From contig NZ_JAATOP010000004.1 in the NCBI RefSeq assembly GCF_011806565.1, positions 186,001 through 250,000 of the forward strand: a DNA stretch of 64,000 bases, given 5' to 3'. This document shows positions 24,476-33,818 of this stretch, piece after piece. The stretch is from Marivivens donghaensis. GTDB taxonomy: Bacteria > Pseudomonadota > Alphaproteobacteria > Rhodobacterales > Rhodobacteraceae. Below the pieces are notes generated by a model. That model was not told where the DNA came from. It made no database searches and worked only from the letters and a program-made list of their open reading frames with translations. Positions within the stretch are counted from its first letter, which is position 1; each line of letters begins with the position of its first letter. A program made the translations under genes and the position numbers.

Positions 24476-24925
24476 ATGAGGGGTCGCTGTACTTGCGGTG
24501 AAGTGTCTTTCGAGATGAAAGCCGCGCCGATGTTCGTCCACTGCTGCCATTGCACGTGGTGCCAGCGGGAAACGGGCACAGCCTTTGCGCTGAACGCTCT
24601 GATCGAGACTGCGAACGTCGAAGTCAGCGGCGAGACGGAGGCCTGTAATTTGCCTTCAGCGAGCGGGGGCGGGCAGATCGTGCATCGGTGTCAGACGTGC
24701 AAGGTCGCGCTCTGGTCGCACTATTCCAATCCGAAGATCGCCTTTGTCCGTGTCGGAACGCTCGATGACGCGGCGAAAGTCGCGCCGGACGTTCACATCT
24801 ACACCACGACCAAACTTCCGTGGGTGAATATCGAGGGCGGGGCGCCTATATTCGACGGGTACTACAAACCGCGAGAGCTTTGGTCCGCCGAGGCGCAAGC
24901 GCGCTACAAGGCTTTGCTGGACTGA
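24476..24925 (+). CDS. GFA-family zinc protein
   Basis: A 149-residue protein of the glutathione-dependent formaldehyde-activating-enzyme (GFA) superfamily. Zinc-binding Cys are at RGRCTCGEVSFE, HCCHCTWCQRETG and HRCQTCKVALW. Most members have unknown substrates, and formaldehyde activation should not be assumed. It overlaps the following DUF1992 gene by one base (TGATG) and is preceded by GGGAGGA. Confidence 0.88.
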   Translation: MRGRCTCGEVSFEMKAAPMFVHCCHCTWCQRETGTAFALNALIETANVEVSGETEACNLPSASGGGQIVHRCQTCKVALWSHYSNPKIAFVRVGTLDDAAKVAPDVHIYTTTKLPWVNIEGGAPIFDGYYKPRELWSAEAQARYKALLD

Positions 24926-25224
24926 TGGATCACCCGCTTATCGACCTCATCTCTGCCAAGATCGCGGCTGCGGAAGCCGCGGGGGAATTCGAGAACCTTC
25001 CGGGCGCGGGGAAGCCTCTGCCCGAATGTGATGACCCCGAAAACGCGCTGCTGAACCGCGTGGTGAAGGAAAACGGCGCGGTGCCCGAATACGTGAGTCT
25101 CAGCCGCGAGCTGGCGAAGCTGCGCGAAGAACTGGCCGAGACGGGGGACCGGACCGAGCGGGTGCGGATCATGAAGGAGATGTCGATGATGGAGGCCAAG
25201 ATCGGCTTGGCCCGCGGCCGCTAA
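24925..25224 (+). CDS. DUF1992 / DnaJ-homologue-subfamily-C-member-28-like protein
   Basis: A 99-residue soluble protein with the DUF1992 core (LISAKIAAAEAAGEFENLPG AGKPL, with NRVVKENGAVPEYVSLSREL) and a helical C-terminus. Its molecular role is unknown. The start at 24925 overlaps the GFA stop and its stop overlaps the HMCES start, so the three genes are coupled. Confidence 0.88.
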   Translation: MDHPLIDLISAKIAAAEAAGEFENLPGAGKPLPECDDPENALLNRVVKENGAVPEYVSLSRELAKLREELAETGDRTERVRIMKEMSMMEAKIGLARGR

Positions 25225-25898
25225 TGTGTGGCCGTATGGCGATCACGCTGCCGCACGAGGCCATGGTGCAGATGTTCGATGCGGCGCCCTCGAATGACCT
25301 TCCTGCCGATACGGCCAACTACAACGTCTGCCCGACGAATACTCTGGCGGTCGTCACGTCTCAGGACGACACCCGCCGCCTGCGCCCGATGCGTTGGGGC
25401 TTCATTCCGCATTGGTACAAAAAGCCGAACGGCGGCCCGCTTCTGATCAACGCGCGGTCGGAGACCATCGCCGACAAGCCTGCCTTCCGTGATGCCTGCC
25501 GCAATCGCCGCTGCCTGATTGCCTGTGACGGGTTCTATGAATGGAAGCGCGAAGCCGACCAGACGCCGCTGCCCTATTGGGTCACGCGCTCGGATGGCGG
25601 GCCAATGGTGTTTGCGGGCATCTGGCAGGACTGGGGGCAGGGGGATGACCTTATGTCGACCTGCGCCGTGGTTACCTGCGATACGAACGCCGACATGGCG
25701 CCGGTGCATGATCGTTTGCCCGTCGTGCTGGAGCCCGAAAACTGGGCTCTCTGGCTGGGCGAGAAAGGTCACGGCGCGGCACCGCTGATGAAACCGGCAG
25801 AGCAGGGCGTGCTTCAGTTGCGCCGCGTCGGGACGGCCGTCAACTCCAACCGCGCGAGCGGGCCGGAGTTGATCGAGCCATTGGTTGTCGACGAGTGA
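25224..25898 (+). CDS. HMCES/YedK-type abasic-site protein (SRAP)
   Basis: A 224-residue SOS-response-associated peptidase family protein. Mature Cys2 (MCGRMAITLP) is the nucleophile that forms a thiazolidine crosslink with abasic sites in single-stranded DNA, protecting them from breakage. Other SRAP blocks are visible: YNVCPTNTLAVV, RWGFIPHW, NARSETIADKPAF with the conserved Asn/Arg/Glu, CLIACDGFYEW, and MAPVHDRLPVVL with the catalytic His. Confidence 0.93.
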   Translation: MCGRMAITLPHEAMVQMFDAAPSNDLPADTANYNVCPTNTLAVVTSQDDTRRLRPMRWGFIPHWYKKPNGGPLLINARSETIADKPAFRDACRNRRCLIACDGFYEWKREADQTPLPYWVTRSDGGPMVFAGIWQDWGQGDDLMSTCAVVTCDTNADMAPVHDRLPVVLEPENWALWLGEKGHGAAPLMKPAEQGVLQLRRVGTAVNSNRASGPELIEPLVVDE

Positions 25899-26288
25899 TT
25901 ACTCGGCGATGACCGCATCACCTTCGGAAATGTCGTCCGCTTCGAAGTCGTCTTCGAACGGCGGTTCGTCAAAGCTGAAAGATCCGATATCGCCAAGGTC
26001 GACGGCCGTATGGAAATCCATGACGGTAGCGGGCGTGACGATAATGCTGAAGCTTTCGCCGTGCTGAAGCTCGCCCGACGACCATTCCACGATGTCGAGG
26101 CCGGTTGCTTCCAGCGAACTTACGGTGCGCGGGGCGGCAGCCTGATTGTTGAACGTGACCGTATCGCCCACATTGACGTAGGAGATCATCGGAAAGAAAC
26201 CGAGGTCGGTAATCAGAACTTCGTTTAATTCGGCGTGTGCAACCTGTCCGCTCATGACGAACAGCGCAGCCAACAAGGCGCGTTTCAT
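25899..26288 (-). CDS. Secreted cupredoxin-like protein without obvious copper ligands
   Basis: A 129-residue protein with a signal peptide (residues 1-19, ending AHA) and a cupredoxin-like beta-sandwich pattern (FFPMISYVNVGDTVTFNNQA, ending in an acidic tail). The His/Cys/Met set of blue-copper proteins is not visible; the usual first His position reads NNQAAAP. It may be a structural relative or bind something else. It converges on the HMCES gene with adjoining stops. Confidence 0.55.
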   Translation of the reverse strand: MKRALLAALFVMSGQVAHAELNEVLITDLGFFPMISYVNVGDTVTFNNQAAAPRTVSSLEATGLDIVEWSSGELQHGESFSIIVTPATVMDFHTAVDLGDIGSFSFDEPPFEDDFEADDISEGDAVIAE

Positions 26289-26434
26289 ATGCAGTTTTCC
26301 CCAATCACATTACTAACCGCGCATTGCGGCATCGTCTTTGTGCCTAGCGGGGGAAAATGACCGAAGTTGGGCTGCAAAAAGGCATCTGTAACCGCTTGAA
26401 GTCCCCCGCAGCATCGGACTATATGAGGCGTAGC

Positions 26435-26508
26435 GCGGGTGTTGTGTAATGGTAAGACCTTAGCCTTCCAAGCTAATGATACGGGTTCGATTCCCGTCAC
26501 CCGCTCCA
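26435..26508 (+). tRNA. tRNA-Gly (anticodon TCC), CCA encoded
   Basis: Acceptor stem GCGGGTG (26435-26441) pairs with CACCCGC (26498-26504). The anticodon arm TTAGC-CTTCCAA-GCTAA gives anticodon TCC, the T arm is ACGGG-TTCGATT-CCCGT, the discriminator is T, and CCA is genomic at 26506-26508. Confidence 0.97.
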
Positions 26509-26594
26509 AAATCCCCCACATTTCCTGACCGTCATATGCTTGTACCGCTGGTGCACGAGCGTTATCTGAGCTTGTAACTGATGGACGAGGGATC

Positions 26595-28388
26595 ATGGCT
26601 AAAGCACCGGTCGCCAACGAGCAGGATCGCGAAGGGTCCAAACGAATCTCCGCGCTGGGCGGTCTGTGGCCGTTCATCCGTCCCTATAGCCGGATGCTGG
26701 CGGCGGCTTTCGTAGCCCTCACGGTAACGGCGATGGTGTCGCTCGTGATGCCGCTGGCCGTGCGTCAGGTGGTGGACAATTTCCAGGCAGGCGCGTCCCC
26801 AATTCTCGACCAGTATTTCGCTGCTGCTCTGGTCATCGTAGCGTTCCTCGCCGTGGGGACGGCGGTGCGCTATTACCTTGTCACGAGGCTGGGCGAGCGC
26901 GTTGTGGCTGACATCCGCAAGGCTGTGTTTGACCGCATGATCCACATGAGCCCCGCGTTTTACGAACGCATCATGACGGGCGAGGTGCTGAGCCGCATCA
27001 CCACCGACACCACGCTGATCCTGTCGGTCATCGGCTCGTCCGTGTCCGTGGCCCTGCGCAACGTGTTCATCTTTTTCGGCGGTCTGATCCTGCTGTTCCT
27101 GACCTCGGCCAAGCTGACGGGTCTTGTTCTGCTCATCGTGCCTGCCGTGATTGTACCAATCGTCGTTCTGGGCCGCCGCCTGCGCAAGCTGGGCCGCGAG
27201 AACCAGGACTGGATCGCGAACTCCTCGGGTTCCGCCTCCGAGGCGCTGCTTTCGGTCCAGACCGTGCAGGCGTTCACGCAAGAGGTTCGCACCGCGCTGA
27301 AATTCAGCAATGTGACCGAGCAGAGCTTTGTGTCGGCCAAGCGCCGCATCGCGACCCGCGCGATGATGACGATGATCGTAATTTTCCTGATCTTCTCGGG
27401 CGTCGTAGGTGTCCTTTGGATCGGTGCGCGTGACGTGGGTGCTGGCGCGATGTCGATTGGCGAATTGGTGCAGTTCGTCATCTACGCCGTCATGGTTGCC
27501 GGTGCCGTTGGCGCTCTGACTGAAATCTGGAGCGAATTGCAGCGCGCCGCAGGTGCCACCGAACGTCTGGTCGAGCTGCTGAATGCCGACGACACCGTGA
27601 AAGACCCTGCCAATCCCGTGGCGGTTCCCGACATGAACAAGGGCGCGATTGCGTTCGAGGATGTGACGTTCTTCTATCCGACGCGCCCGAACCGCTCGGC
27701 CCTCGATCACATCAGCCTCGATGTGAAACCGGGCGAGACGGTTGCGCTGGTCGGCCCGTCGGGCGCGGGTAAATCCACCATCATTCAGCTTCTGCTGCGG
27801 TTCTACGATCCTGCGTCAGGCGCCATCAAGGTCGGCGGCGTCGATCTGCGCGAGATGGACCGCAGCGCGTTCCGCCAGAACATCGCGCTGGTCCCGCAGG
27901 ACCCCGTGATCTTTGCCGACACTGCCCGCGAAAACATCCGCTTTGGTCGCCCCGATGCAACGGATGCCGAAGTTGACGCCGCCGCCAAAGCTGCCGCCGC
28001 TTACGACTTCCTCTCCGCGCTTCCCGAAGGGTTCGACACCTACGTGGGCGAACGCGGCGTGATGCTCTCAGGCGGTCAGAAGCAGCGTATCGCCATCGCT
28101 CGCGCCATCCTGCGTGACGCGCCGATCCTGCTGCTTGATGAGGCGACCAGTGCGCTCGACGCAGAAAGCGAACGTCTGGTGCAGGGCGCGGTCGATGACC
28201 TCGCCAAATCGCGCACGACCCTGATCGTGGCCCACCGCCTAGCGACCGTCAAAAAGGCCGACCGCATCGTGGTCTTCGACGAAGGCCGCATCGTCGCGCA
28301 GGGAACGCACGATAGCCTCGTGGCCGAAGGCGGGCTCTATGCACGCCTCGCGCGACTGCAATTCACCGAAGGCGTCGCGGCGGAATAG
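26595..28388 (+). CDS. ABC exporter, fused permease-ATPase (MsbA/ABCB-like)
   Basis: A 597-residue half-transporter. The N-terminal six-helix exporter domain (residues ~30-330) carries the coupling stretch YERIMTGEVLSRITTDTTLI. The C-terminal ATPase has Walker A GPSGAGKST, the Q-loop region ALVPQDPVIFADT, signature LSGGQKQRIAIARA, Walker B PILLLDEATSALD and the switch His in IVAHRLATV. It should dimerise in the inner membrane and export lipids or amphiphiles; the substrate is not readable. Confidence 0.9.
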   Translation: MAKAPVANEQDREGSKRISALGGLWPFIRPYSRMLAAAFVALTVTAMVSLVMPLAVRQVVDNFQAGASPILDQYFAAALVIVAFLAVGTAVRYYLVTRLGERVVADIRKAVFDRMIHMSPAFYERIMTGEVLSRITTDTTLILSVIGSSVSVALRNVFIFFGGLILLFLTSAKLTGLVLLIVPAVIVPIVVLGRRLRKLGRENQDWIANSSGSASEALLSVQTVQAFTQEVRTALKFSNVTEQSFVSAKRRIATRAMMTMIVIFLIFSGVVGVLWIGARDVGAGAMSIGELVQFVIYAVMVAGAVGALTEIWSELQRAAGATERLVELLNADDTVKDPANPVAVPDMNKGAIAFEDVTFFYPTRPNRSALDHISLDVKPGETVALVGPSGAGKSTIIQLLLRFYDPASGAIKVGGVDLREMDRSAFRQNIALVPQDPVIFADTARENIRFGRPDATDAEVDAAAKAAAAYDFLSALPEGFDTYVGERGVMLSGGQKQRIAIARAILRDAPILLLDEATSALDAESERLVQGAVDDLAKSRTTLIVAHRLATVKKADRIVVFDEGRIVAQGTHDSLVAEGGLYARLARLQFTEGVAAE

Positions 28389-28486
28389 GCGAAATTTCGC
28401 AGCGTCATACTTGCGTCCACAAACCATTCTGACCCATCCTCGGATCAAGAGATGCGCCCCACAGGCGTAAAAGGGAGGGAGACGGC

Positions 28487-30376
28487 ATGACCTATGCCAC
28501 AATCGCGGACCGCGATGCGATCACGGCTGAAAAGCTTTGGAACGAAAGAAATCAGCCGAAAACCACGTACGAGCTGATCACCCGCACCGCTGGCCAGTTC
28601 GGCTCGCGCCCCGCGATCACCTTCCAGCTGTTTTCCGATCCGGATGCGAAGGCAGAGACGCTGACCTGGACCGAACTGCGCGAGCAGACCATCCAGACCG
28701 CGAACCTGCTGCGCTCGCTCGGCGTGGGCGAGAACGACAAAGTCGCCTATCTGCTCCCCAACGCGACAGAGACCGTGCTGACCTACATTGGCGGCCAGAT
28801 CGCTGGCGTCGTCAGCCCGATCAACCCGCTGCTGGAGCCCGACCACATCGCGGGCATCCTGCGCGAAACGGGCGCGAAGGTGCTGGTCACGCTCAAGGCG
28901 TTCCCCAAGACCGACATCGCCCAGAAGGCCGCCGAGGCCGTTGCGAAAGCGCCGAACGTCGAGCATGTTATCGAGGTCGACCTCGTGCGCTACCTCACGG
29001 GCGTTAAGAAGCTGATCGTGCCGTTCATCCGCCCGAAGGTGGAAACCAAGCACAACGCCAAGGTCCTTGATTTCCAGAAGGCGATCAAAGCCCAGCCGAA
29101 AGAACTGACGTTCAAAGACGGCGGCGTCGACCGCGTCGCAGCGCTGTTCCACACAGGCGGCACCACCGGTCTGCCGAAGATCGCGCAACACCGCTATTCG
29201 GGCATCGTCTACAATGCATGGCTCGGCGCGCGTCTTCTGTTCAAAGAAGACGACGTCCAGATCTGCCCGCTGCCGCTGTTCCACGTCTTCGCTGCTGTCG
29301 TATCGCTCGGCGCTTCGCTGGGTTCCGGCGCGCATGTGGTCTTCCCGACGCCTGCCGGCTACCGCGGCGATGGCGTCTTCGACAACTTCTGGAAGCTGGT
29401 CGAGCGCTACCGTGTGACCTTCATGATCGCTGTTCCGACTGCGATCTCCGCGCTGATGCAGCGCCCCGTGAACGCGGATATCTCTTCGTTGAAGCTGGCG
29501 TTCTGCGGCTCCTCGCCGCTGCCAGTCGAGCTCTACAAGCGTTTCGAAGAGGCCGCAAAGATCACCATCTGCGAAGGTTACGGCCTGACCGAAGCAACCT
29601 GCCTCGTGTCAATCAACCCGCCAGATGGTGAGAAGAAAATCGGCTCGATCGGTTTCCCGTTCCCTTACACGGACGTCAAAATCTTCGACATGCACAGCCA
29701 CGAGGAGTGCCCCGTGGACACCATTGGGGAGATCTGCGTCTCGAACCCCGGTGTGTCGATGGGCGATACCTACACAGAGGGTGCAAAGAACAAAGACCTC
29801 TACTACCCCGGCTGGCTCGGCGAGCATCAGTACCTGCGCACCGGTGACCTTGGCCGTTTTGACGAAGACGGCTACCTCTGGATTACGGGCCGCGCGAAAG
29901 ACCTCATCATCCGCTCGGGCCACAACATCGATCCGGCAGAAATCGAAGAAGCCCTCGCAGGCCACGAAGCCGTCGCCTTCGTCGGCGCCATCGGCCAACC
30001 GGACAGCTACGCGGGCGAACTGCCCTGTGCATACGTTGAGCTGGTGTCGGGCGCCAGCGTGACGCCGGAAGAACTCATCACCTATGCCAAGTCGCACATC
30101 CACGAACGTGCCGCGCACCCCAAATATATCGAGATCCTTGATGAACTGCCGAAAACGGCGGTCGGCAAGACCTTCAAGCCCGCGCTCCGCAAGCTCGCAA
30201 TCACTCGTGTGTATAACGAAGCGCTGACATCAGCCGGTCTGAATGTCGAAGTGACCGAAGTGATCGAAGACAAGAAGCGTGGCCTCGTAGCTAAACTGGT
30301 CAAAACCGGCGAAGTCGATGAAACTGCTGTTCAGCAGTGTCTCGGATCTCACACGAACCCGTGGGATTGGGCATAA
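28487..30376 (+). CDS. Long acyl-CoA ligase (AMP-binding family)
   Basis: A 629-residue adenylate-forming enzyme, longer than the ligase at 7390 and from a different subgroup. Motifs are LFHTGGTTGLPKIAQHRYS (P-loop region), CEGYGLTEATC, YLRTGDLGRFDEDGYLWITG and the C-terminal KTAVGKTFKPALRK with the catalytic Lys. It probably activates fatty or aromatic acids. GGGAGGGAGA lies before the ATG, and it is monocistronic between an ABC exporter and convergent metG. Confidence 0.88.
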   Translation: MTYATIADRDAITAEKLWNERNQPKTTYELITRTAGQFGSRPAITFQLFSDPDAKAETLTWTELREQTIQTANLLRSLGVGENDKVAYLLPNATETVLTYIGGQIAGVVSPINPLLEPDHIAGILRETGAKVLVTLKAFPKTDIAQKAAEAVAKAPNVEHVIEVDLVRYLTGVKKLIVPFIRPKVETKHNAKVLDFQKAIKAQPKELTFKDGGVDRVAALFHTGGTTGLPKIAQHRYSGIVYNAWLGARLLFKEDDVQICPLPLFHVFAAVVSLGASLGSGAHVVFPTPAGYRGDGVFDNFWKLVERYRVTFMIAVPTAISALMQRPVNADISSLKLAFCGSSPLPVELYKRFEEAAKITICEGYGLTEATCLVSINPPDGEKKIGSIGFPFPYTDVKIFDMHSHEECPVDTIGEICVSNPGVSMGDTYTEGAKNKDLYYPGWLGEHQYLRTGDLGRFDEDGYLWITGRAKDLIIRSGHNIDPAEIEEALAGHEAVAFVGAIGQPDSYAGELPCAYVELVSGASVTPEELITYAKSHIHERAAHPKYIEILDELPKTAVGKTFKPALRKLAITRVYNEALTSAGLNVEVTEVIEDKKRGLVAKLVKTGEVDETAVQQCLGSHTNPWDWA

Positions 30377-30382
30377 GGGCAG

Positions 30383-30446
30383 GCAGGGGCTCTGCCCCTC
30401 TGGCCTGCGGCCATTCACCCCGGGATATTTGAGGCACAAAGGCAGA
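30383..30446 (+). repeat. Interspersed repeat, full copy with variant tail
   Basis: GGGGCTCTGCCCCTCTGGCC with TGCGGCCATTCACCCC and then GGGATATTTGAGGCACAAAG, almost identical to the copy at 20881. It starts seven bases after the acyl-CoA ligase stop. Confidence 0.82.
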
Positions 30447-30458
30447 GCCGCGCCGCGC

Positions 30459-30490
30459 TTCATTCTGACAAAAATACCTCCGCCGGAGGC
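30459..30490 (-). repeat. Interspersed repeat, reverse tail copy
   Basis: CTTCATTCTGACAAAAATAC followed by CTCCGCCGGAGGC is the reverse-complement tail, facing the forward copy at 30383 as in the pair at 15131/15301. Confidence 0.6.
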
Positions 30491-30518
30491 AACGTCCGCG
30501 CAGCGGACCTAAAGAAAT

Positions 30519-30548
30519 AAGCCCGCCAAATGGCGGGCTTTCGTTTTT
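30519..30548. terminator. Bidirectional intrinsic terminator between acyl-CoA ligase and metG
   Basis: AAGCCCGCC-aaat-GGCGGGCTT followed by TCGTTTTT on the plus strand; on the minus strand the stem is followed by ATTTCTTT. Confidence 0.85.
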
Positions 30549-30551
30549 CTA

Positions 30552-32264
30552 TCAGTCGCGTGTGCCTGCGAAGCGTTGTTGCCAGTCTTCGCGTTCCTCA
30601 TCGGTGATCTTACGGAAGAGATTCTCAGGCACTGCGAAGCTATGCCCTGTGCCGAGTGCGCTGAGAGCTGCCGCGATGTCGCTTGGCCAGCCTTTGTCGT
30701 CCGACTTCATGGCTTCCAGCATCGCATCGGAGGCGTCGGGGATGAACGGTGCCGACAGGATCGCATAAACGCGGATCAGGTTCAGGCCGAAGCGGACTTG
30801 AGCGGCGGCGGTTTCGGGGTCTTCCTTGAAGGTCGACCATGGGGCGGCTTCCTGCAGGTATTCGTTGCCGATTACCCAGATGGCGCGCAGTTCGTTGGCA
30901 GCTTTGCGCACTTCGATCGCGTCCATGAAGCCCTCATAGGCTTTCAGGCGGTCGCTGATTTCCTTGATCGCTGCTTCTTCGCGGTCGCCGTAAGCGCCGC
31001 CAGCAGGGACTTCCTCGCCGAATTTGGAGCGGCAGAATTTGGTGATACGGCTGACGAAATTGCCGAGTACGTCCGCGAGGTCTTTGTTCACCGACTGCTG
31101 GAAGTTTTCCCACGTGAACTCGCTGTCCGAGCTTTCCGGCGCGTGGCTCATCAGCCACCAGCGCCAGTAGTCTGCGGGCAGGATTTCGAGCGCTTGGTCC
31201 ATGAACACGCCGCGGCCGCGCGAGGTCGAGAATTGGCCGCCGTCGTAGTTCAGGTAGTTGAACGATTTGATGTAATCGACCAGCTTCCACGGCTCGCCTG
31301 AGCCGAGGATGGTGCAGGGGAAGGACAGGGTGTGGAACGGCACGTTATCTTTCCCCATGAACTGGGTGTAGGTCACGTCGTCCGCGCCTTTGTCGGTGCG
31401 CCACCAGCGTTCCCAGTCCTCGCCTTTGCCTGCATCGACCCATTCCTGGCTGCAAGCGATGTATTCGATGGGTGCATCGAACCAGACGTAGAAAACTTTA
31501 CCTTCCATGCCCGGCCAGTCTTCGCCGCCTTTTTTCACCGGAACGCCCCAGTCGAGGTCGCGGGTGATGCCGCGGTCCTGAAGGCCGTCGCCGTCGTGGA
31601 GCCACTTCTTGGCGATGGAGGTCGTGAGGACGGGCCAGTCGGTCTTGCTGTCGATCCACGCGTCAAGCTGGTCCTTCATCTGCGACTGGCGCAGGTAGAG
31701 GTGCTTGGTTTCGCGCATTTCCAGATCGGTCGAGCCCGAGATGGTCGAGTGCGGGTTGATGAGGTCGACGGGGTCGAGCTGCTTGGTGCAGTTGTCGCAC
31801 TGGTCTCCGCGAGCCGAGTCAAAACCGCAGTTGGGGCAGATGCCTTCGATATAGCGGTCGGGCAGGTAGCGGCCATCGGCGTGGCTGTACATCTGCGTTT
31901 CGGACACTTCGCGGATCAGGTCCTGTTCGGCCAGCACACCGGCAAAGTGCTGGGTCAGCGCCTTGTTCTGTTCCGACGACGAACGACCGAAGTGGTCGAA
32001 CGACAGGCGGAAGCCTTCGGCGATCTTGGCCTGAACTTCGTGCATTTCGGCGCAGTATTCGGCGACGGGCTTGCCCGCTTTGGTAGCAGCCAGTTCGGCG
32101 GGGGTGCCGTGTTCGTCCGTCGCGCAGAGGAAAAGGACTTCGTTGCCACGGCCACGTTGGTAGCGGGCGAAAAGGTCCGCCGGAAGCTGCGAGCCGACGA
32201 GATTGCCGAGGTGCTTGATCCCGTTGATGTAGGGGATAGCCGAAGTAATGAGGTGCCGTGCCAT
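30552..32264 (-). CDS. metG: Methionine--tRNA ligase
   Basis: A 570-residue class I synthetase that charges initiator and elongator tRNA-Met. The HIGH-type motif is in [20 protein letters not shown], the zinc knuckle is [17 protein letters not shown], and the KMSKS loop appears as [13 protein letters not shown], the variant of the longer zinc-containing class. Length matches this class, which lacks the C-terminal EMAP-like domain. Confidence 0.95.
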   Translation of the reverse strand: MARHLITSAIPYINGIKHLGNLVGSQLPADLFARYQRGRGNEVLFLCATDEHGTPAELAATKAGKPVAEYCAEMHEVQAKIAEGFRLSFDHFGRSSSEQNKALTQHFAGVLAEQDLIREVSETQMYSHADGRYLPDRYIEGICPNCGFDSARGDQCDNCTKQLDPVDLINPHSTISGSTDLEMRETKHLYLRQSQMKDQLDAWIDSKTDWPVLTTSIAKKWLHDGDGLQDRGITRDLDWGVPVKKGGEDWPGMEGKVFYVWFDAPIEYIACSQEWVDAGKGEDWERWWRTDKGADDVTYTQFMGKDNVPFHTLSFPCTILGSGEPWKLVDYIKSFNYLNYDGGQFSTSRGRGVFMDQALEILPADYWRWWLMSHAPESSDSEFTWENFQQSVNKDLADVLGNFVSRITKFCRSKFGEEVPAGGAYGDREEAAIKEISDRLKAYEGFMDAIEVRKAANELRAIWVIGNEYLQEAAPWSTFKEDPETAAAQVRFGLNLIRVYAILSAPFIPDASDAMLEAMKSDDKGWPSDIAAALSALGTGHSFAVPENLFRKITDEEREDWQQRFAGTRD

Positions 32265-32393
32265 AATATCGTCCTGTTCGGGGTTAGGAGCCTTTTAGAC
32301 TCGACAGAACGCGGATGCCAGCACAGAGCGGCTTTCCCCGTTCGTTTGAGTGGGGTATGCAAAAGGCGGAGCAGACTAAAGAGGATCTTCGAA

Positions 32394-32852
32394 ATGAAGA
32401 CGTTCGTTTTTGCAGCTGCCGTTGCGCTGGTGGGGACCGTTGCGCAGGCACAGGATTTCTACGCAGGCGCGGTGTACGACCTCGTTCTGCCGCACTCGGG
32501 CGAGGACGCATCGTCCGTCGACCTGCTGGGCGGTGTGCGTTTTGGCGACGGTCAGGTGAGCTACGGCGCCGAGGCCGATCTAGGCCTGTCGGGTGATACT
32601 GAGTATTCGCCAATGCGTCTGCGCGGCATCGTTCGCAATGACATGGGCCGTTATGCGCTTTTGGGCAGCATCGGCTACACCAGCTACGATCTGGATACTG
32701 GCGGCACGACCGGTGGCTATAACTTCAGCCTTGGCGGCGATATCGAGATCACTCCGATGATCGATCTGCGGCTCGAAGTGATGCGGGATATGATGCCCGA
32801 CTATTCGACCAACGTGACCAACGTTCGGATCGGGTCGGTCTTCAATTTCTAA
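32394..32852 (+). CDS. Small outer-membrane barrel protein
   Basis: A 152-residue protein starting at MKTFVFAAAVALVGTVAQAQ (signal peptide, cleavage after AQA), followed by about eight amphipathic strands and a C-terminal Phe (RIGSVFNF). The frame is open far upstream, but only this ATG gives a signal peptide; GAGGA at 32381-32385 is a fair ribosome site. It is likely an eight-stranded OmpW/YfaZ-like barrel; function unknown. Confidence 0.78.
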   Translation: MKTFVFAAAVALVGTVAQAQDFYAGAVYDLVLPHSGEDASSVDLLGGVRFGDGQVSYGAEADLGLSGDTEYSPMRLRGIVRNDMGRYALLGSIGYTSYDLDTGGTTGGYNFSLGGDIEITPMIDLRLEVMRDMMPDYSTNVTNVRIGSVFNF

Positions 32853-32858
32853 GTGAAA

Positions 32859-32883
32859 CGGGGCGCCAGTGGCGCCCCGCTTT
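32859..32883. terminator. Terminator hairpin between barrel protein and SDR genes
   Basis: CGGGGCGCC-agt-GGCGCCCCG, 9 bp perfect, followed by CTTT. It can serve both convergent genes. Confidence 0.75.
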
Positions 32884-32885
32884 GG

Positions 32886-33632
32886 TTACTGGGCCGTGTA
32901 GCCGCCATCGACGAGGTGGTAGCTGCCGGTGATGAAGCTGGCATCGTCGGACAGCAGGAAGCAGGTCAGATTGGCGACCTCCTCGGGCGTGCCGAGGCGC
33001 TTCATCGCGTGCTGGTTCGCTAGATAGTCCATGGTGTCCTGATCAAGGTTCGCATCGAGCAGGGGCGTCTTGATAAAGCCCGGTCCGACCGCGTTGATGC
33101 GGATGCCCTTGTCGCCGTATTCGAGCGCTGAGGATTTCGTCAGGCCGAGCAGCGCGTGCTTGGTTGCGACATAAGCGCTGGAGCCTGCAATGCCGACGGA
33201 GCCGAGGATCGACGCTATATTCACGATCGAACCGCCGCCCGCTTTCTGCATGGCGGGGATCGCGTAACGCATTCCGTAGAAGACGCCGTGCAGGTTCACG
33301 TCGATGACCTTTTTCCAGCTATCGACCGGATATTCGCCAACGGGAGCGTTCGCGCCGCCGATGCCTGCGTTGTTGACCAGCAGATGAAGGCCGCCGCCAA
33401 ACTCCTCGGCCGCTTTGACCATCGCCTCAACCGAGGCGGCATCGCCGGTGTCGACTTTCACCGCTTTGGCGTTTTCGCCGACTTCCGACGCAATTTCTTC
33501 GGCGTGCTCCATGCTGATGTCAGCCACGATGACCTTTGCGCCGTCGGCTGCGAGCTTTTTGACAATCGCTGCGCCGATACCCGATCCACCGCCGGTGACG
33601 ATCGCGGTTTTTCCTTTGAAATCATAAGTCAT
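32886..33632 (-). CDS. Short-chain dehydrogenase/reductase
   Basis: A 248-residue classical SDR. It has the cofactor loop TGGGSGIGAAI, the acidic residue after strand 2 (VADIS) favouring NAD(H), NNAGIGG, and the catalytic Ser...YVATK tetrad (SSAYVATKHALLGLT). It oxidises an alcohol or reduces a ketone; substrate unknown. Confidence 0.88.
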   Translation of the reverse strand: MTYDFKGKTAIVTGGGSGIGAAIVKKLAADGAKVIVADISMEHAEEIASEVGENAKAVKVDTGDAASVEAMVKAAEEFGGGLHLLVNNAGIGGANAPVGEYPVDSWKKVIDVNLHGVFYGMRYAIPAMQKAGGGSIVNIASILGSVGIAGSSAYVATKHALLGLTKSSALEYGDKGIRINAVGPGFIKTPLLDANLDQDTMDYLANQHAMKRLGTPEEVANLTCFLLSDDASFITGSYHLVDGGYTAQ

Positions 33633-33689
33633 TCTGTAAATTCCTGTCTTGGGAGTGACAGGACTTACTTAGGTACTGACCGCGTTTCG

Positions 33690-33711
33690 GACCATGATCT
33701 GGATCATGTCC
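33690..33711. promoter_or_regulatory. Dyad between SDR and aldo/keto reductase genes
   Basis: ATGAT-ctgg-ATCAT (33694-33707) extends outward to GGAC/GTCC with one unpaired base. Spacing resembles FNR/CRP-family sites (TTGAT-N4-ATCAA), but the outer T is missing. It may serve the divergent promoters. Confidence 0.35.
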
Positions 33712-33818
33712 CTTTCACACACAGCATGTTCGCACAGGACTGGAACACATTCGTGCACTTGCGCCTCGTGCCTGCGGGGTTAGGCTGCGCGCAAAGTTTA
33801 GCTGCAAGGAATTTCCCA

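Noticed and set aside
22820-24550. Open frame of 576 codons opposite the 5'-nucleotidase gene
   Set aside because: Antisense to a clear secreted enzyme; no ribosome site or family.
31332-32393. Long N-terminal extension of the barrel protein frame
   Set aside because: It is antisense to metG; only the ATG at 32394 gives a signal peptide.
33156-33818. N-terminal extension of the aldo/keto reductase frame
   Set aside because: Antisense to the SDR gene; the family start is at 33819 with a ribosome site.
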